DNA of 64,000 nt from Pedobacter psychrophilus (lineage in GTDB: Bacteria > Bacteroidota > Bacteroidia > Sphingobacteriales > Sphingobacteriaceae): the NCBI RefSeq assembly GCF_001652725.1, contig NZ_LWHJ01000029.1:248001-312000 (forward strand), written 5' to 3'. Position 1 is the stretch's first letter. Every line of letters starts with the position of its first letter. Shown piece after piece: positions 18,481-27,828 of the stretch. A program made the translations under genes and the position numbers. A model generated the notes under the pieces. It was not told where the DNA came from, did no database searches, and saw only the letters and a program-made list of their open reading frames with translations.

Positions 18481-20289
18481 TTAATTATTCATGATTTCCC
18501 ACTTACCGCTGTAATAAGCTTTATCTAGTTTATTCACCAGTTCTGTGTTATTTTTTTGAAGGTAATGCTGCCTTAAATCTTTATAAATGTAGAAGTTAAG
18601 CCAAAAGGCGTAATCGTATTTTTGATGAAGGCTCAATGGTGTTTTATAGAAGTTATACCAATGAGTGTTAACACCTGCCTTTTCTGCAATGGCGATAATT
18701 TCTTGCGCTCTCGACCAGTTTTTATCTGTTATAGTCTTAAAAATTTCTTTTCCATTTTGGTAAGTGAAGGACTCACTTTCTATAGTGGTTTGTTTATCAT
18801 CTATTCCTATTTTGCTAAATGAAACACTATCTTCAAAAATTTTATCTCCATCCAAATCGTAAAGAATTTTATCAATAAAACCATTGTTGTCAGTGTCTTC
18901 ATATTTAATTAGGGCAAATTTATCTGGCTGAATTTGCATTCTTCCTTTGCCTTTCCACCTATCGTACAAACCTCCATATCCCTGAAAAGAATTTGCAATT
19001 TGATCAACTCTCCAAGCACCCCATTCAGCACCATACAAATGGACCTTTCCATCAAAAGACCCAATATAAAGTTTACCTTTTCCAGAAAAGTCAGTATCAA
19101 ATTCTCCTCTATCACCTATTACATCGGCTTGCGGATTGTTATCTAAACCGCCTTTGTTAGCACCCATTTTAAATAAATCTTTAGGCTCATAATACTCCAC
19201 CCGCTCCCATCTGTTACAATCATCATCTTCATCAAAAACTAAACTGGCATAGTTCCAATCTCCTTTTTTAAAGGTTAAGTCCCAGGCATTATCTTTATTT
19301 GGAAAAATCAGCGTATCTAATTCTCTCCAGCGTTTATCGTAGAATAAAAAATCGGCTTGTTTGCCCAAACCTTTTAAACTTTTAAACTTGTTAACCTGTT
19401 TAGAATAATCAAAACCATTACCTTTTAAGAGCAAACTCATATCGAAATCGAACTCATTTGCTGGACTGTTATCGTTATCTAAATCCCATGTAATTCCTAC
19501 ATAATCCATCATCCCATTAAAATGAAGATCACGTTCTTTATCAATATTTTTAAAAATTGGATTTGAATTATCGGCAGGACGAAAAGTAGGCGTATTCACA
19601 AATCTTATAGCCATTTCCGATAAATTATCACCATCATAATCGTAAAAATGGAAAGGATTTTCCCATCCGTATTTTAGGTTATTAATTCTGAAACTAGAGG
19701 CATGGGTTTTTATGAAGGATGTATTACCATGATAGTCTTCAAAAAAGTTTGCATGCCCATTATGTTCCCAGGCAAGCATAGAAATGGTATTCCAATCAAT
19801 ATAATTCATGATTTGATCTTTATCTGTATCTAACACATACATAATTTCAGAATCAAAATCAAAAGCATTTCTTTTATCAATTGCTCCGTTATTTACAATA
19901 ACCTGCAAATCTGCTTTGCCATCCCCATCCTCATCACACCAATCAATACTAAAATCTAAAGGGCCAGCAAATATTCCATCTTTGTTTCTGTCAATTAAAA
20001 GGCAATCACTATCTGCATCGCCTTCTAAATCTGTCCATTTCATATCATCATCATCATCAATCCAAACCACTGGCACATCATTACTAATGGTATAGTAAAG
20101 CAAGTCTGGGTCGCCGTCTTTATCTAAATCAACCATCTTAAAGTTTGATTTTTGAATGTTTAAAGGCATTCTCCAAGGAATTAACTGCGTTTTATTGTTC
20201 CAATAAGTTTGGTTTTGTGAATAGGCAGAAATTATACTAATTAAAATTAGTATGGCTACAACAAAAAGTTTTTTAAAAATTTGATTCAT
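18481..20289 (-). CDS. Secreted Asp-rich calcium-loop protein of unknown function
   Basis: A 602-residue exported protein (signal peptide about residues 1-25, ending SAYSQ). The first 130 residues contain a series of EF-hand-like or FG-GAP-like Asp loops: DLDKDGDPD (54-62), DDDDD (78-82), DRNKDG (100-105) and DEDGDGKAD (119-127). More follow near 220, 335-350 and 465-485. The pattern is that of calcium-stabilised surface proteins. No catalytic domain is recognised. It heads the GH3 operon and carries the regulon motif upstream, so a role in binding or processing the same glycan is likely. Confidence 0.6.
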   Translation of the reverse strand: MNQIFKKLFVVAILILISIISAYSQNQTYWNNKTQLIPWRMPLNIQKSNFKMVDLDKDGDPDLLYYTISNDVPVVWIDDDDDMKWTDLEGDADSDCLLIDRNKDGIFAGPLDFSIDWCDEDGDGKADLQVIVNNGAIDKRNAFDFDSEIMYVLDTDKDQIMNYIDWNTISMLAWEHNGHANFFEDYHGNTSFIKTHASSFRINNLKYGWENPFHFYDYDGDNLSEMAIRFVNTPTFRPADNSNPIFKNIDKERDLHFNGMMDYVGITWDLDNDNSPANEFDFDMSLLLKGNGFDYSKQVNKFKSLKGLGKQADFLFYDKRWRELDTLIFPNKDNAWDLTFKKGDWNYASLVFDEDDDCNRWERVEYYEPKDLFKMGANKGGLDNNPQADVIGDRGEFDTDFSGKGKLYIGSFDGKVHLYGAEWGAWRVDQIANSFQGYGGLYDRWKGKGRMQIQPDKFALIKYEDTDNNGFIDKILYDLDGDKIFEDSVSFSKIGIDDKQTTIESESFTYQNGKEIFKTITDKNWSRAQEIIAIAEKAGVNTHWYNFYKTPLSLHQKYDYAFWLNFYIYKDLRQHYLQKNNTELVNKLDKAYYSGKWEIMNN

Positions 20290-20594
20290 TAAAATATATT
20301 AAACGATTAGGTACTTACCGCTAAAAGTAGTTTTGTAAAACTGCCAAGCTATTTGATACTATAGTTTAATTAAAAACAATTGATAAGGTTAATGAGAGTA
20401 GATAATTGTGAAGAAATTATGACTTTTTTATTTGCGACTTTTAAGGATGCCAACCAAAATCAGCGGTAACTTATTGTAACCATCAAATAGTTTAAAATTA
20501 ATTATTAGCTCAATTCAATTTAAGAGTTAAGATTAAGCTTAAAGACTGATTGATTATATCAAGTTTTTGATATGAAGAGTTGTAAGTAAAATTG
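20290..20594. other. Intergenic promoter region of the Asp-rich/GH3 unit
   Basis: This 305-bp stretch contains the regulon motif at 20370-20400 on the - strand, 81 bp upstream of the Asp-rich protein gene. The remaining part, next to the stop codon of the heparinase-like gene, shows no clear terminator. Confidence 0.5.
20370..20400 (-). promoter_or_regulatory. Shared glycan-regulon motif, site 2 (Asp-rich protein/GH3 unit)
   Basis: On the - strand: TACTCT, 13 bp (CATTAACCTTATC), then AATTGTTTTTAA. One mismatch to the consensus right half. It ends 81 bp before the start codon of the Asp-rich protein gene. Confidence 0.7.
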
Positions 20595-23198
20595 CTAGGG
20601 TTTAAAATTAATTATGATCTCTTTACCATTTTCTATGATTAATGAATTGGCGTTGTACTTTTTATTTTGCCATGTTAAGGTTTTATTATCTAGCGCTAGC
20701 AAAAGAATTTTATCTGTATTATCAATACTTATTTTTAATCCATAGGTATCTGAACTTGTTTCAAGCACATTTAATTTTATAGCTTGTTTAAGTTGATTTG
20801 CTGGAGTAGCAGCGAGAACGTAAGCCATTTGTGTATTTCCACTCTTTTGAACATTATACCTTAGCATCGGAATTGCTTGTTTTTCCCAAGATGTACTTTT
20901 TTCAAATGCCCAGCCTGCAATAAATGGTTTTTCTTGCCCTTTAAATATTTGCATAGTTTGATTTGGAAGTAACAAAGGTGATATAGTTAAAGAAGGTTGT
21001 GAAATGGAAGATATCACTCTATTAAAAGGATCAAATTCGCCCTTTTTTATTTGTATGATAGCTTCTTTTAAATCAAAATTTACATCTAACGTATCATCGC
21101 TACATTGAAATATGGTGCTATATTGATGGCTTTGATTATCAAGTGGTGCAAAAGCATCTACCAAAATCCAAACATCGGGTTTTAGGTAAAGAATATGACG
21201 AGTAATTATTGAAGGTCGGATACGTTCTTTACCCATAGTTTCGGCAGAATCTGCTCCATAAACACCGGCAGTATAATCTAAAGTATTTGAAGTGTACCAA
21301 GCCATTTGCGTTTTTTTATCCATTAAAACTTTTTCGGCTCTTCTATGCTGATCCAAATTATCTACAATAGGGGCACTTTTAGACATTGTTGTGGTAGAAA
21401 ATTCTCTGAAGGGATTTTGCTTTTCCCCATTTTCATAGCTATGTGGTCCACCATCAATAATATGCCTTACTCCGTAACCATCAACACTAATTGATAATTT
21501 ATCTTCATGCCCATGAGAAGTACCAAAAGGACCAGCATCCATAAATAAATAATTATCATCTTTTGTCCATCCAGAACGCATAATTGCCTGCCCACCGTCG
21601 GGAAATATCCAAGAAGTAGCTTTTATTGGTGTGCCAGATTTTCCATGGGTAGCAAACCACTGATAATCTTTACGCTCAGGAAAAAGCGGAACTGCGGAAG
21701 CTAAACGTTTATCCATAAGTGTATACATTCTATGAGAATCATTTAAAAAAGGCATAAGTCCATTAGGTTCAGAAGTGTACATCATATAATCAAACATCTT
21801 TTGTACAGAATTGACAATAATTGGCGAAGTTTCCATATTATTTTTTTTAGCAATTTCATAAAAATGTTGAACTCCAGATAAAGTAAGATCATGGTAACCA
21901 GGTGATAGCTCTTTATAAGATCCATCGGGCAGTACATCATTTTTTAATACATTCTCTAATCGGGTTACACCCAATTTTCTCCACTCTATAGATTCTTTAA
22001 ACTCTGGAAAAAAAACACTGCAGGCAAATAAACCTTCCGCTTGAGCGACTCCTCGGTTGGTAAATAATTCGGCACTTTCTTCTAAAAATCGCTGGTGCAT
22101 ATAAAATGCTTTTAACCAGTCAATCATAATATCATCGCTTAATTTTGGATAATCTTTAAGTGTATTAAATGCAATTAGCCAAGTACTGTTAACTCTAAAG
22201 CCCGTCTCTAAATTTCTCCATCTATTCCCAGCTTCTAATTGTTGTTTTGTAACATCTAAAGTACTACTTGAAAGCCAGTTTTCTAATTCATCAACTACTC
22301 TTTTTGCATATTTATCATTTGCTTTGGGATTGTTGATATAGCCTTGTATTAAATGAGGCCACCATTCAAAACGATTGAAGCCCCATGTCCAGTTAGAATT
22401 ACCTGCAGCAGCAAAAGACCAATCTATAGCTTCTACAGTATTTGGCTCAAAAGTATGAGACACCCCAAAAACGGTATATTTATTATTGAAAACATCATCT
22501 ATAGTTTTCTGATCTATGTAGTTATGAACTCTGCTAGGCATTGGCTTAGCAGGTCTTTGACGAAAATAAGTTGCTAATGCTTTACGAGCTTTTATATAAT
22601 TCCCAGCAGAAACAGCAGACTTAACGGCCTCAAGTTTTGGTAAATTGAGATTTATTTTTGAGAAAAAAACCTGATCTGATGGTAAATTTTTAGGGCTTAA
22701 ATCATTAACGATATTAACCGTTGTTGATGCAATATTATTGATAGCATAATTTGTGTTTTTTACTAAAGAAAGCTTTATTGTTCTGTCTTTACGCATTTTA
22801 CGATAATCTTTAATGCGATAGTCGGTTAAGGGTTGTACAATAATACTAGCAGTAGTTTCTCCAGCTTTAAAAACCACCTTATTAGCTAAAGAAACATAAT
22901 CTTTATCAGGAACTGCATCTCCATCTGAGACAACATAATTTACACTTAAACTGCCTAAACTGCTAGAGCGTTTAACATTTATTATAGCAGGAGTTAATGG
23001 GCCTTCGTAAGCATTGTAAGAATTTTGAACAAAAGTTACCGAGGTTTTAACCGATTGCTTTGCTTTGTTGGTTTGTGCAAAAGAGTAATTGACAAAAAGT
23101 AAAAGACATAAAAATAATTTAAATTTTAATCTTGCTTCTGATAAAATATTGTTTGCTATACACAAAGTAGTTGTGGTTTTCAATCTAAATTTGAACAT
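20595..23198 (-). CDS. Heparinase II/III-like polysaccharide lyase with N-terminal Calx-beta domain
   Basis: An 867-residue secreted protein. A hydrophobic signal lies at about residues 25-42 (FLCLLLFVNYSFAQ), so the true start may be somewhat downstream. About residues 50-170 form a Calx-beta-like domain (PDKDYVSLANKVVFKAGETTASIIVQP). The (alpha/alpha) toroid follows from about 175 to 520 (WTWGFNRFEWWPHLIQGY). The heparinase II/III beta-sandwich holds GTSHGHEDKLSISVDGYG around residues 559-576. Such enzymes cleave uronate-containing glycans by beta-elimination (families PL12, PL15, PL17, PL21). The exact family and substrate are undetermined. It is third in an operon with a lyase-like lipoprotein and a beta-helix protein. 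Confidence 0.8.
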   Translation of the reverse strand: MFKFRLKTTTTLCIANNILSEARLKFKLFLCLLLFVNYSFAQTNKAKQSVKTSVTFVQNSYNAYEGPLTPAIINVKRSSSLGSLSVNYVVSDGDAVPDKDYVSLANKVVFKAGETTASIIVQPLTDYRIKDYRKMRKDRTIKLSLVKNTNYAINNIASTTVNIVNDLSPKNLPSDQVFFSKINLNLPKLEAVKSAVSAGNYIKARKALATYFRQRPAKPMPSRVHNYIDQKTIDDVFNNKYTVFGVSHTFEPNTVEAIDWSFAAAGNSNWTWGFNRFEWWPHLIQGYINNPKANDKYAKRVVDELENWLSSSTLDVTKQQLEAGNRWRNLETGFRVNSTWLIAFNTLKDYPKLSDDIMIDWLKAFYMHQRFLEESAELFTNRGVAQAEGLFACSVFFPEFKESIEWRKLGVTRLENVLKNDVLPDGSYKELSPGYHDLTLSGVQHFYEIAKKNNMETSPIIVNSVQKMFDYMMYTSEPNGLMPFLNDSHRMYTLMDKRLASAVPLFPERKDYQWFATHGKSGTPIKATSWIFPDGGQAIMRSGWTKDDNYLFMDAGPFGTSHGHEDKLSISVDGYGVRHIIDGGPHSYENGEKQNPFREFSTTTMSKSAPIVDNLDQHRRAEKVLMDKKTQMAWYTSNTLDYTAGVYGADSAETMGKERIRPSIITRHILYLKPDVWILVDAFAPLDNQSHQYSTIFQCSDDTLDVNFDLKEAIIQIKKGEFDPFNRVISSISQPSLTISPLLLPNQTMQIFKGQEKPFIAGWAFEKSTSWEKQAIPMLRYNVQKSGNTQMAYVLAATPANQLKQAIKLNVLETSSDTYGLKISIDNTDKILLLALDNKTLTWQNKKYNANSLIIENGKEIIINFKP

Positions 23199-23228
23199 AA
23201 TTTATAATGTTATTTTTCCCTAAGCAAG

Positions 23229-24221
23229 TTACTTTCTCTCTGGCTGCCTATTAGTCCAAAGTTTAAAATCATCCCAATAGATTTGTAAGGTTTTATCTTT
23301 TGATTTCATATAAGCCACTAAATCTTTAGATGTATAAAGTTTCATTGGATTATAACCAGTAATACCGTTAGGGCTTGGATCTTTAGTATTATGAGTAAAG
23401 TTTTTTACATCGAAAATTTCTTGTCGTTTTTCACCATCTGGAATAACGGCTACATAAAAACGACCTGTTTTATCATTCCCTTCTTTAAAGTAATACTCTA
23501 ATGTAAACCACTTACCTATAGGTACTTTAAATTCCTTATTTACTTCTTCCCATATCTCTTTTTGACCTGCATCTTCAGAATTTAGCCTAAAGTATAAATC
23601 GCTTTCTTCTTTTATAGGCTTAGTTATGGTTAATCCTATTCTAAAACCATACTTTTCTTTTGAATCCCACCATTCATTATTCCAAAATTCTGATAAAGTA
23701 AGCCAAGTAAACTTTTCTGGATAATTTCTTAAAACTCTAAAATCTTCTGTCAGATAAACCCTTACAGACTGATAAAACTCTTTTAAACCTGGGTTAATAC
23801 CATAAAGATTAGTCTGTACCCTAGCTTTTTGCTGACCCAAATCTGCAGACCAAGAATCATTAAGCCAAAATTTTAAAACATGGTTATTAGTATTGCCAGG
23901 TTCTGAAACAACTTTAGCATATCTTTTAGTGGAATCGCCTCCTGTATATTGAACCTGTAGTATTCTGTTATTAAAAGCTTTTAAATTCTCTGTCCAATTG
24001 CTATTTTCCAAATTATTATCCTCACCAATAAGCATTTCTACTTTAGCTCCATAATCATTGGTTTCTGGGATAGAAACAACATTTGTTGATCCTTCAAAAT
24101 TAGATTGAAAAATAGGTTGTTGTTCTGTTATTTGATTTTGTTTTAATAATAAGCATGAAGAATTTAAAAATAATATGAATGCGAAACAAAAGATTGATTT
24201 TGATAATTCTCTTCCATTCAT
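23229..24221 (-). CDS. Polysaccharide lyase-like lipoprotein, paralog A
   Basis: A 330-residue lipoprotein (NSSC lipobox, Cys23). The rest looks like a single jelly-roll/concanavalin-like domain resembling the polysaccharide lyase domain family around heparin lyase I and glucuronan lyase. Conserved blocks shared with two paralogs in this window are ARVQTNLYG, EFYQSVRVYLTEDF, EFWNNEWW, IGKWFTLEYYFKEGN, GRFYVAVIPDG, GYNPMKLYTSKDLV and IYWDDFKLW. A lyase activity is inferred from fold-like pattern and context only. It is closest to paralog C (32851-33855). It lies 65 bp after the beta-helix gene and 30 bp before the heparinase-like gene. Confidence 0.65.
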   Translation of the reverse strand: MNGRELSKSIFCFAFILFLNSSCLLLKQNQITEQQPIFQSNFEGSTNVVSIPETNDYGAKVEMLIGEDNNLENSNWTENLKAFNNRILQVQYTGGDSTKRYAKVVSEPGNTNNHVLKFWLNDSWSADLGQQKARVQTNLYGINPGLKEFYQSVRVYLTEDFRVLRNYPEKFTWLTLSEFWNNEWWDSKEKYGFRIGLTITKPIKEESDLYFRLNSEDAGQKEIWEEVNKEFKVPIGKWFTLEYYFKEGNDKTGRFYVAVIPDGEKRQEIFDVKNFTHNTKDPSPNGITGYNPMKLYTSKDLVAYMKSKDKTLQIYWDDFKLWTNRQPERK

Positions 24222-24286
24222 AAATTATTCATTTTATAAAAAAAACCAAATAACATAACGATTAGAGAGAATATGGTTTTTAAAAA

Positions 24287-25726
24287 TTAAAAACTCTCAT
24301 AAGCGCCACAATCCGGTGCAGTTCCTCTGGTTACACCCAAAATATCTTTTATAGAAAACTGACCAGTAACATTAGTTCCAAAATTAGCGGCTGAGCTCAT
24401 TGGTGTTTTGGCGGGGTCTAATCGAAGATCAATTGAGGTAAGATTGGTGTTTCTAAACTGCGGATTACCAGTTACAAAGTTAGTATTGGTAAAGCCTCCG
24501 TTAAGCGACGGTGTTGTTGATCCATTATGCATTACATTTTTGTTAAAAACCACATTTGAGTTTTGTAGGGCAGTATTACCATTATTCGTATAAGTGTTTT
24601 CAACGCATTTCCCTCCAGATTTTGCAAACATAATATTATTGTTAAATCTGATATTCTTACTGGCAAATGAAGCAGTCATTTCGGCATAATCTAGTTCCTG
24701 CCCATTGTTGTAAGATGTATTATTAAAAATATCGCAGTTTACTGCACCTACTAAATTTATTCCTCCACCTCCGTTATTGTAAACTACATTATTTTCTACC
24801 AGCGTTTTTCCATTATAATCAGCACTTACATCGCAAATAATTCCATTTCCATCTGTTAAAGCAGTACCAGTTTTGGTATAAGTTTTAGCTAATGATTTAT
24901 TATTGTAGCTAATGTTTCTTCTAATAATGATTTTATAATCACTTGTATTTGTATCAAAATTATAGGGTCTTAAGTAGCTAATGCCGCTCATGCCATAAAG
25001 AGACAAGGAAGCAGTATTATAAACTTCATTATCCTCAATAGTTATATAATCAGTTTCGTTTGTACCAATTGCACCTCCTGGTAAATCATGTATTTTACAG
25101 TTTCTAATCTCTATGTGGTGGCTATTATTCTGAGTTAATATTCCCATGGTTTGATATGCTGTTTCAGCCTCTGTTAATGTGAAACTGTTGCTTGCAACCC
25201 ACAAAGGACGTACTCTATCATACACAGCATTAGCACCAGACAAATTAAGTGCAGGTCCTCCAAATTGACCGTTTAAATCGCCTATAATTTCTAAGTTTTC
25301 GATTTTAATATAGCTTCTACCACTTAAGGAAACAGCCGCAAACATGCTATAACCACGAATAACTGGTTTTGTACCTCCTACTGGAAAACCCCTAAAAGTG
25401 ATAAATTTACCAGCTTCGCCAGAAACCGTGGTAGAAATAATTGAACCAGAAGTTCCAATCCTTTTGAACTCGCCACCTGTAGACATGATATTTACAAAAT
25501 CACCTGGTTTTGTTAAACCGGCTACTTCTCTAATATTTCCTTTTGGAGAATTTGGCGAAAGACCCGAGTTTGTACTTAAACCATTTGCTGCAACATACCA
25601 TTGCGTACCTTCAGTTGTCGATGGAGGTGGATTAGTTTCAATTATTCCTACTTCTTTTTTCTTACATGCAGATATAAGGGTAAAAAGAACACAAGCGATT
25701 ATTAAAAATGGTTTTGCAATTTTCAT
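24287..25726 (-). CDS. Right-handed beta-helix lipoprotein, possible lyase
   Basis: The start at 25726 is preferred over 25750 because it gives a normal lipoprotein signal (MKIAKPFLIIACVLFTLISAC). The mature part is a parallel beta-helix with repeated short strands such as HIEIRNCKIHDLPGGAIG, YITIEDNEVYNTAS and CDIFNNTSYNNG. The opening WYVAANGLSTNSGLSPNSP is typical of beta-helix proteins of the PL6/chondroitinase B-like or PL9-like type. I cannot place the catalytic residues with certainty. It heads the unit that includes the lyase-like lipoprotein and the heparinase-like lyase. Confidence 0.7.
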   Translation of the reverse strand: MKIAKPFLIIACVLFTLISACKKKEVGIIETNPPPSTTEGTQWYVAANGLSTNSGLSPNSPKGNIREVAGLTKPGDFVNIMSTGGEFKRIGTSGSIISTTVSGEAGKFITFRGFPVGGTKPVIRGYSMFAAVSLSGRSYIKIENLEIIGDLNGQFGGPALNLSGANAVYDRVRPLWVASNSFTLTEAETAYQTMGILTQNNSHHIEIRNCKIHDLPGGAIGTNETDYITIEDNEVYNTASLSLYGMSGISYLRPYNFDTNTSDYKIIIRRNISYNNKSLAKTYTKTGTALTDGNGIICDVSADYNGKTLVENNVVYNNGGGGINLVGAVNCDIFNNTSYNNGQELDYAEMTASFASKNIRFNNNIMFAKSGGKCVENTYTNNGNTALQNSNVVFNKNVMHNGSTTPSLNGGFTNTNFVTGNPQFRNTNLTSIDLRLDPAKTPMSSAANFGTNVTGQFSIKDILGVTRGTAPDCGAYESF

Positions 25727-25773
25727 AATAAGTATAGTTTTAAATATCAATTAATGCGCAACTGATATTTAAA

Positions 25774-25804
25774 TTATAAACAATTGACAGTTAATCTAAG
25801 AGTA
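25774..25804 (-). promoter_or_regulatory. Shared glycan-regulon motif, site 3 (beta-helix/lyase unit)
   Basis: On the - strand: TACTCT, 13 bp (TAGATTAACTGTC), then AATTGTTTATAA, an exact copy of the consensus. It ends 48 bp before the preferred start codon at 25726. Confidence 0.75.
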
Positions 25805-25968
25805 GTAACATCGATAAAATAATTTCACTTAAGTTCAAAGTTAGGGTAAATAAAAGTTTAGATTTAAAATGAAATTCAATAAAAGGCATTGAAAATTAAA
25901 TATGTGTTTGCATTTGAATTACAACTATTGCAATCTTTTATAATACAAACACATATTTATCTTATAAA

Positions 25969-27738
25969 CTATTGCATTTGCAAACCATCTACAAAAGATT
26001 GTTTCATTGAGAATTTACTACAGTTTTTAAATAATACATTATGAATTTGATTTTCTTTTCTTCCCTCTAAAGACACATTTTTTAACCCTGATAAATTTTC
26101 AAAAGTAAAGCCCGAATAATAGGTAGGAAAGTAAAAACCACGGTAATTATAATTTACAAATGTTAAGGCGATACGATCTATTTTTGGGCAATTACGGACA
26201 TATAAATCCTGTACATATCCGCCTCTATCGTAATTAGATTTAATCAGTAATCTACCCCCAGCTCCGTTATCGTCTACAAAAACATTTCGTACTCCCCCAG
26301 CCATTTCGCTACCAATTGCAAAATCTGCACAATCTGTTTTCATGGTATTATTACGTATCACAACATCCTGACAAGGACCTAAAACCTCTCTTCCATCACG
26401 GTCTCTACCTGCTTTTAATACAATACAATCATCCCAAGTATCAATCTTGCAATTTTGTATAAATACATCCTTACAACTTTGAATATCAATACCATCGTTA
26501 TTTGGGCGGAAACCATAAATATCCAAACCATCAATAGTTACGTTATTACAATTTGTAATTAAATGACACCAGAAAGCATAGTTTTCTATTCTGTAATTGC
26601 TTAAAAGCACATTTTCACATTTAATTAAATCTATAGAATTTGGTCTTGCTTCGTTTAAAGGACGGTCTTCTGGAAATAGAGCAACATCGGCGTAAGCATG
26701 AATTTTTCCATCTTTCCACTGTAAAAGTTCTTGTCCAATGTCTAAAACACTTGTAGAACCTTCCCCGGTAATAGCTACATTTTTGAGTTTGTAACCGTAA
26801 ATAATTCCGGCTTTATAGCAAATATTACCTTCGGTACTGGTGTAAACTTTGGTATAATCAGATTTTACTCCTCTAAAATTAAATCTTGCGCCTTCTGCTA
26901 AATGTAGATTAACATTGCTTTGAAGAAATATTGTTCCATGTATGCGATAGATTCCTTTTGGCACTAAAACTCTTCCTCCGCCGGCCATGCTACAGGCTTT
27001 TATAGCATCATTTATTGCTTGAACACAGTTTTTTACTGAATCGCCCACAGCACCAAAACTTGTGATATTGAAATCTTTTTTAGGAAATTGAGGTGCTTTT
27101 ACACGACTTAGAATCTCGGGCATCCTATCCCATCCTTTTGCGCCATCTACGGGTGGTGCAGTTTGCTGTGGCCCATTTGGTCTGATGATGATTTGGTCTA
27201 CGTTTGGTCCTCCGTTTTTATTTTCTACAACCATACGTAAAATATTTTTACCTTTTTTCATTTGCATACCTATGGTAAGGTCTCTCCAAATTACCCATCC
27301 GTTAGTTTTGGCAAAAGCATAAGTCTGTAAAAAAGGATATCCAGATGTTCCGTTTGGTTGAGGATTATCTGTTAACTGACTAGTTCCGTTTATAAATAAT
27401 TTACAAGGATTTAGGCCTTGTCCGCCATTTGCATATCTAAACGTAACCTGATAAACACCATCAGCTGGTACTGTAATGTTATTCCATTCTAAATAATTTC
27501 CGTTCTCACCTAATTCTACATAACCTGTACCTAAATAATTGGAATAAGTTTTTGAAACTTTAGCTCCCGAAAATGATGTAGCCTGCTCTGCTTGGTAAGT
27601 TTTATTCCAGTTTAAATCTATATCTGTTGAAGAATTTTTATTGCTATTAGGAAATGAATCTTTGTTTAGACGCATTGCATTTGCGCTAAAATTTTGTAGT
27701 GAAATTGCTAAAACTGATAATAAAATGTATTTTTTCAT
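25969..27738 (-). CDS. Secreted GH28-family glycosidase with N-terminal CBM-like domain
   Basis: A 589-residue exported protein (signal about residues 1-21). About residues 45-187 form a beta-sandwich resembling CBM35/CBM6 modules (TYQAEQATSFSGAKVSKTYS, GENGNYLEWNNITVP). The GH28 beta-helix starts at FNITSFGAVGDSVKNC near residue 223. The catalytic Asp motifs are NNDGID (413-418) and WDD (435-437). The third GH28 motif, usually G-H-G, appears as AIGSEMAGG, and IKSNYDRGG replaces the R-I-K region. GH28 enzymes cleave galacturonan-type linkages. The gene lies 90 bp after the DUF1961-like gene and is probably co-transcribed with it. Confidence 0.85.
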   Translation of the reverse strand: MKKYILLSVLAISLQNFSANAMRLNKDSFPNSNKNSSTDIDLNWNKTYQAEQATSFSGAKVSKTYSNYLGTGYVELGENGNYLEWNNITVPADGVYQVTFRYANGGQGLNPCKLFINGTSQLTDNPQPNGTSGYPFLQTYAFAKTNGWVIWRDLTIGMQMKKGKNILRMVVENKNGGPNVDQIIIRPNGPQQTAPPVDGAKGWDRMPEILSRVKAPQFPKKDFNITSFGAVGDSVKNCVQAINDAIKACSMAGGGRVLVPKGIYRIHGTIFLQSNVNLHLAEGARFNFRGVKSDYTKVYTSTEGNICYKAGIIYGYKLKNVAITGEGSTSVLDIGQELLQWKDGKIHAYADVALFPEDRPLNEARPNSIDLIKCENVLLSNYRIENYAFWCHLITNCNNVTIDGLDIYGFRPNNDGIDIQSCKDVFIQNCKIDTWDDCIVLKAGRDRDGREVLGPCQDVVIRNNTMKTDCADFAIGSEMAGGVRNVFVDDNGAGGRLLIKSNYDRGGYVQDLYVRNCPKIDRIALTFVNYNYRGFYFPTYYSGFTFENLSGLKNVSLEGRKENQIHNVLFKNCSKFSMKQSFVDGLQMQ

Positions 27739-27828
27739 TGATTGTAATTTTAAAATTTATTGATTGAAAGGTATTCTTTTAGCTATCTATTGATTGATTT
27801 GTAGCTTAAACAATGATTTTTAAAAAAC

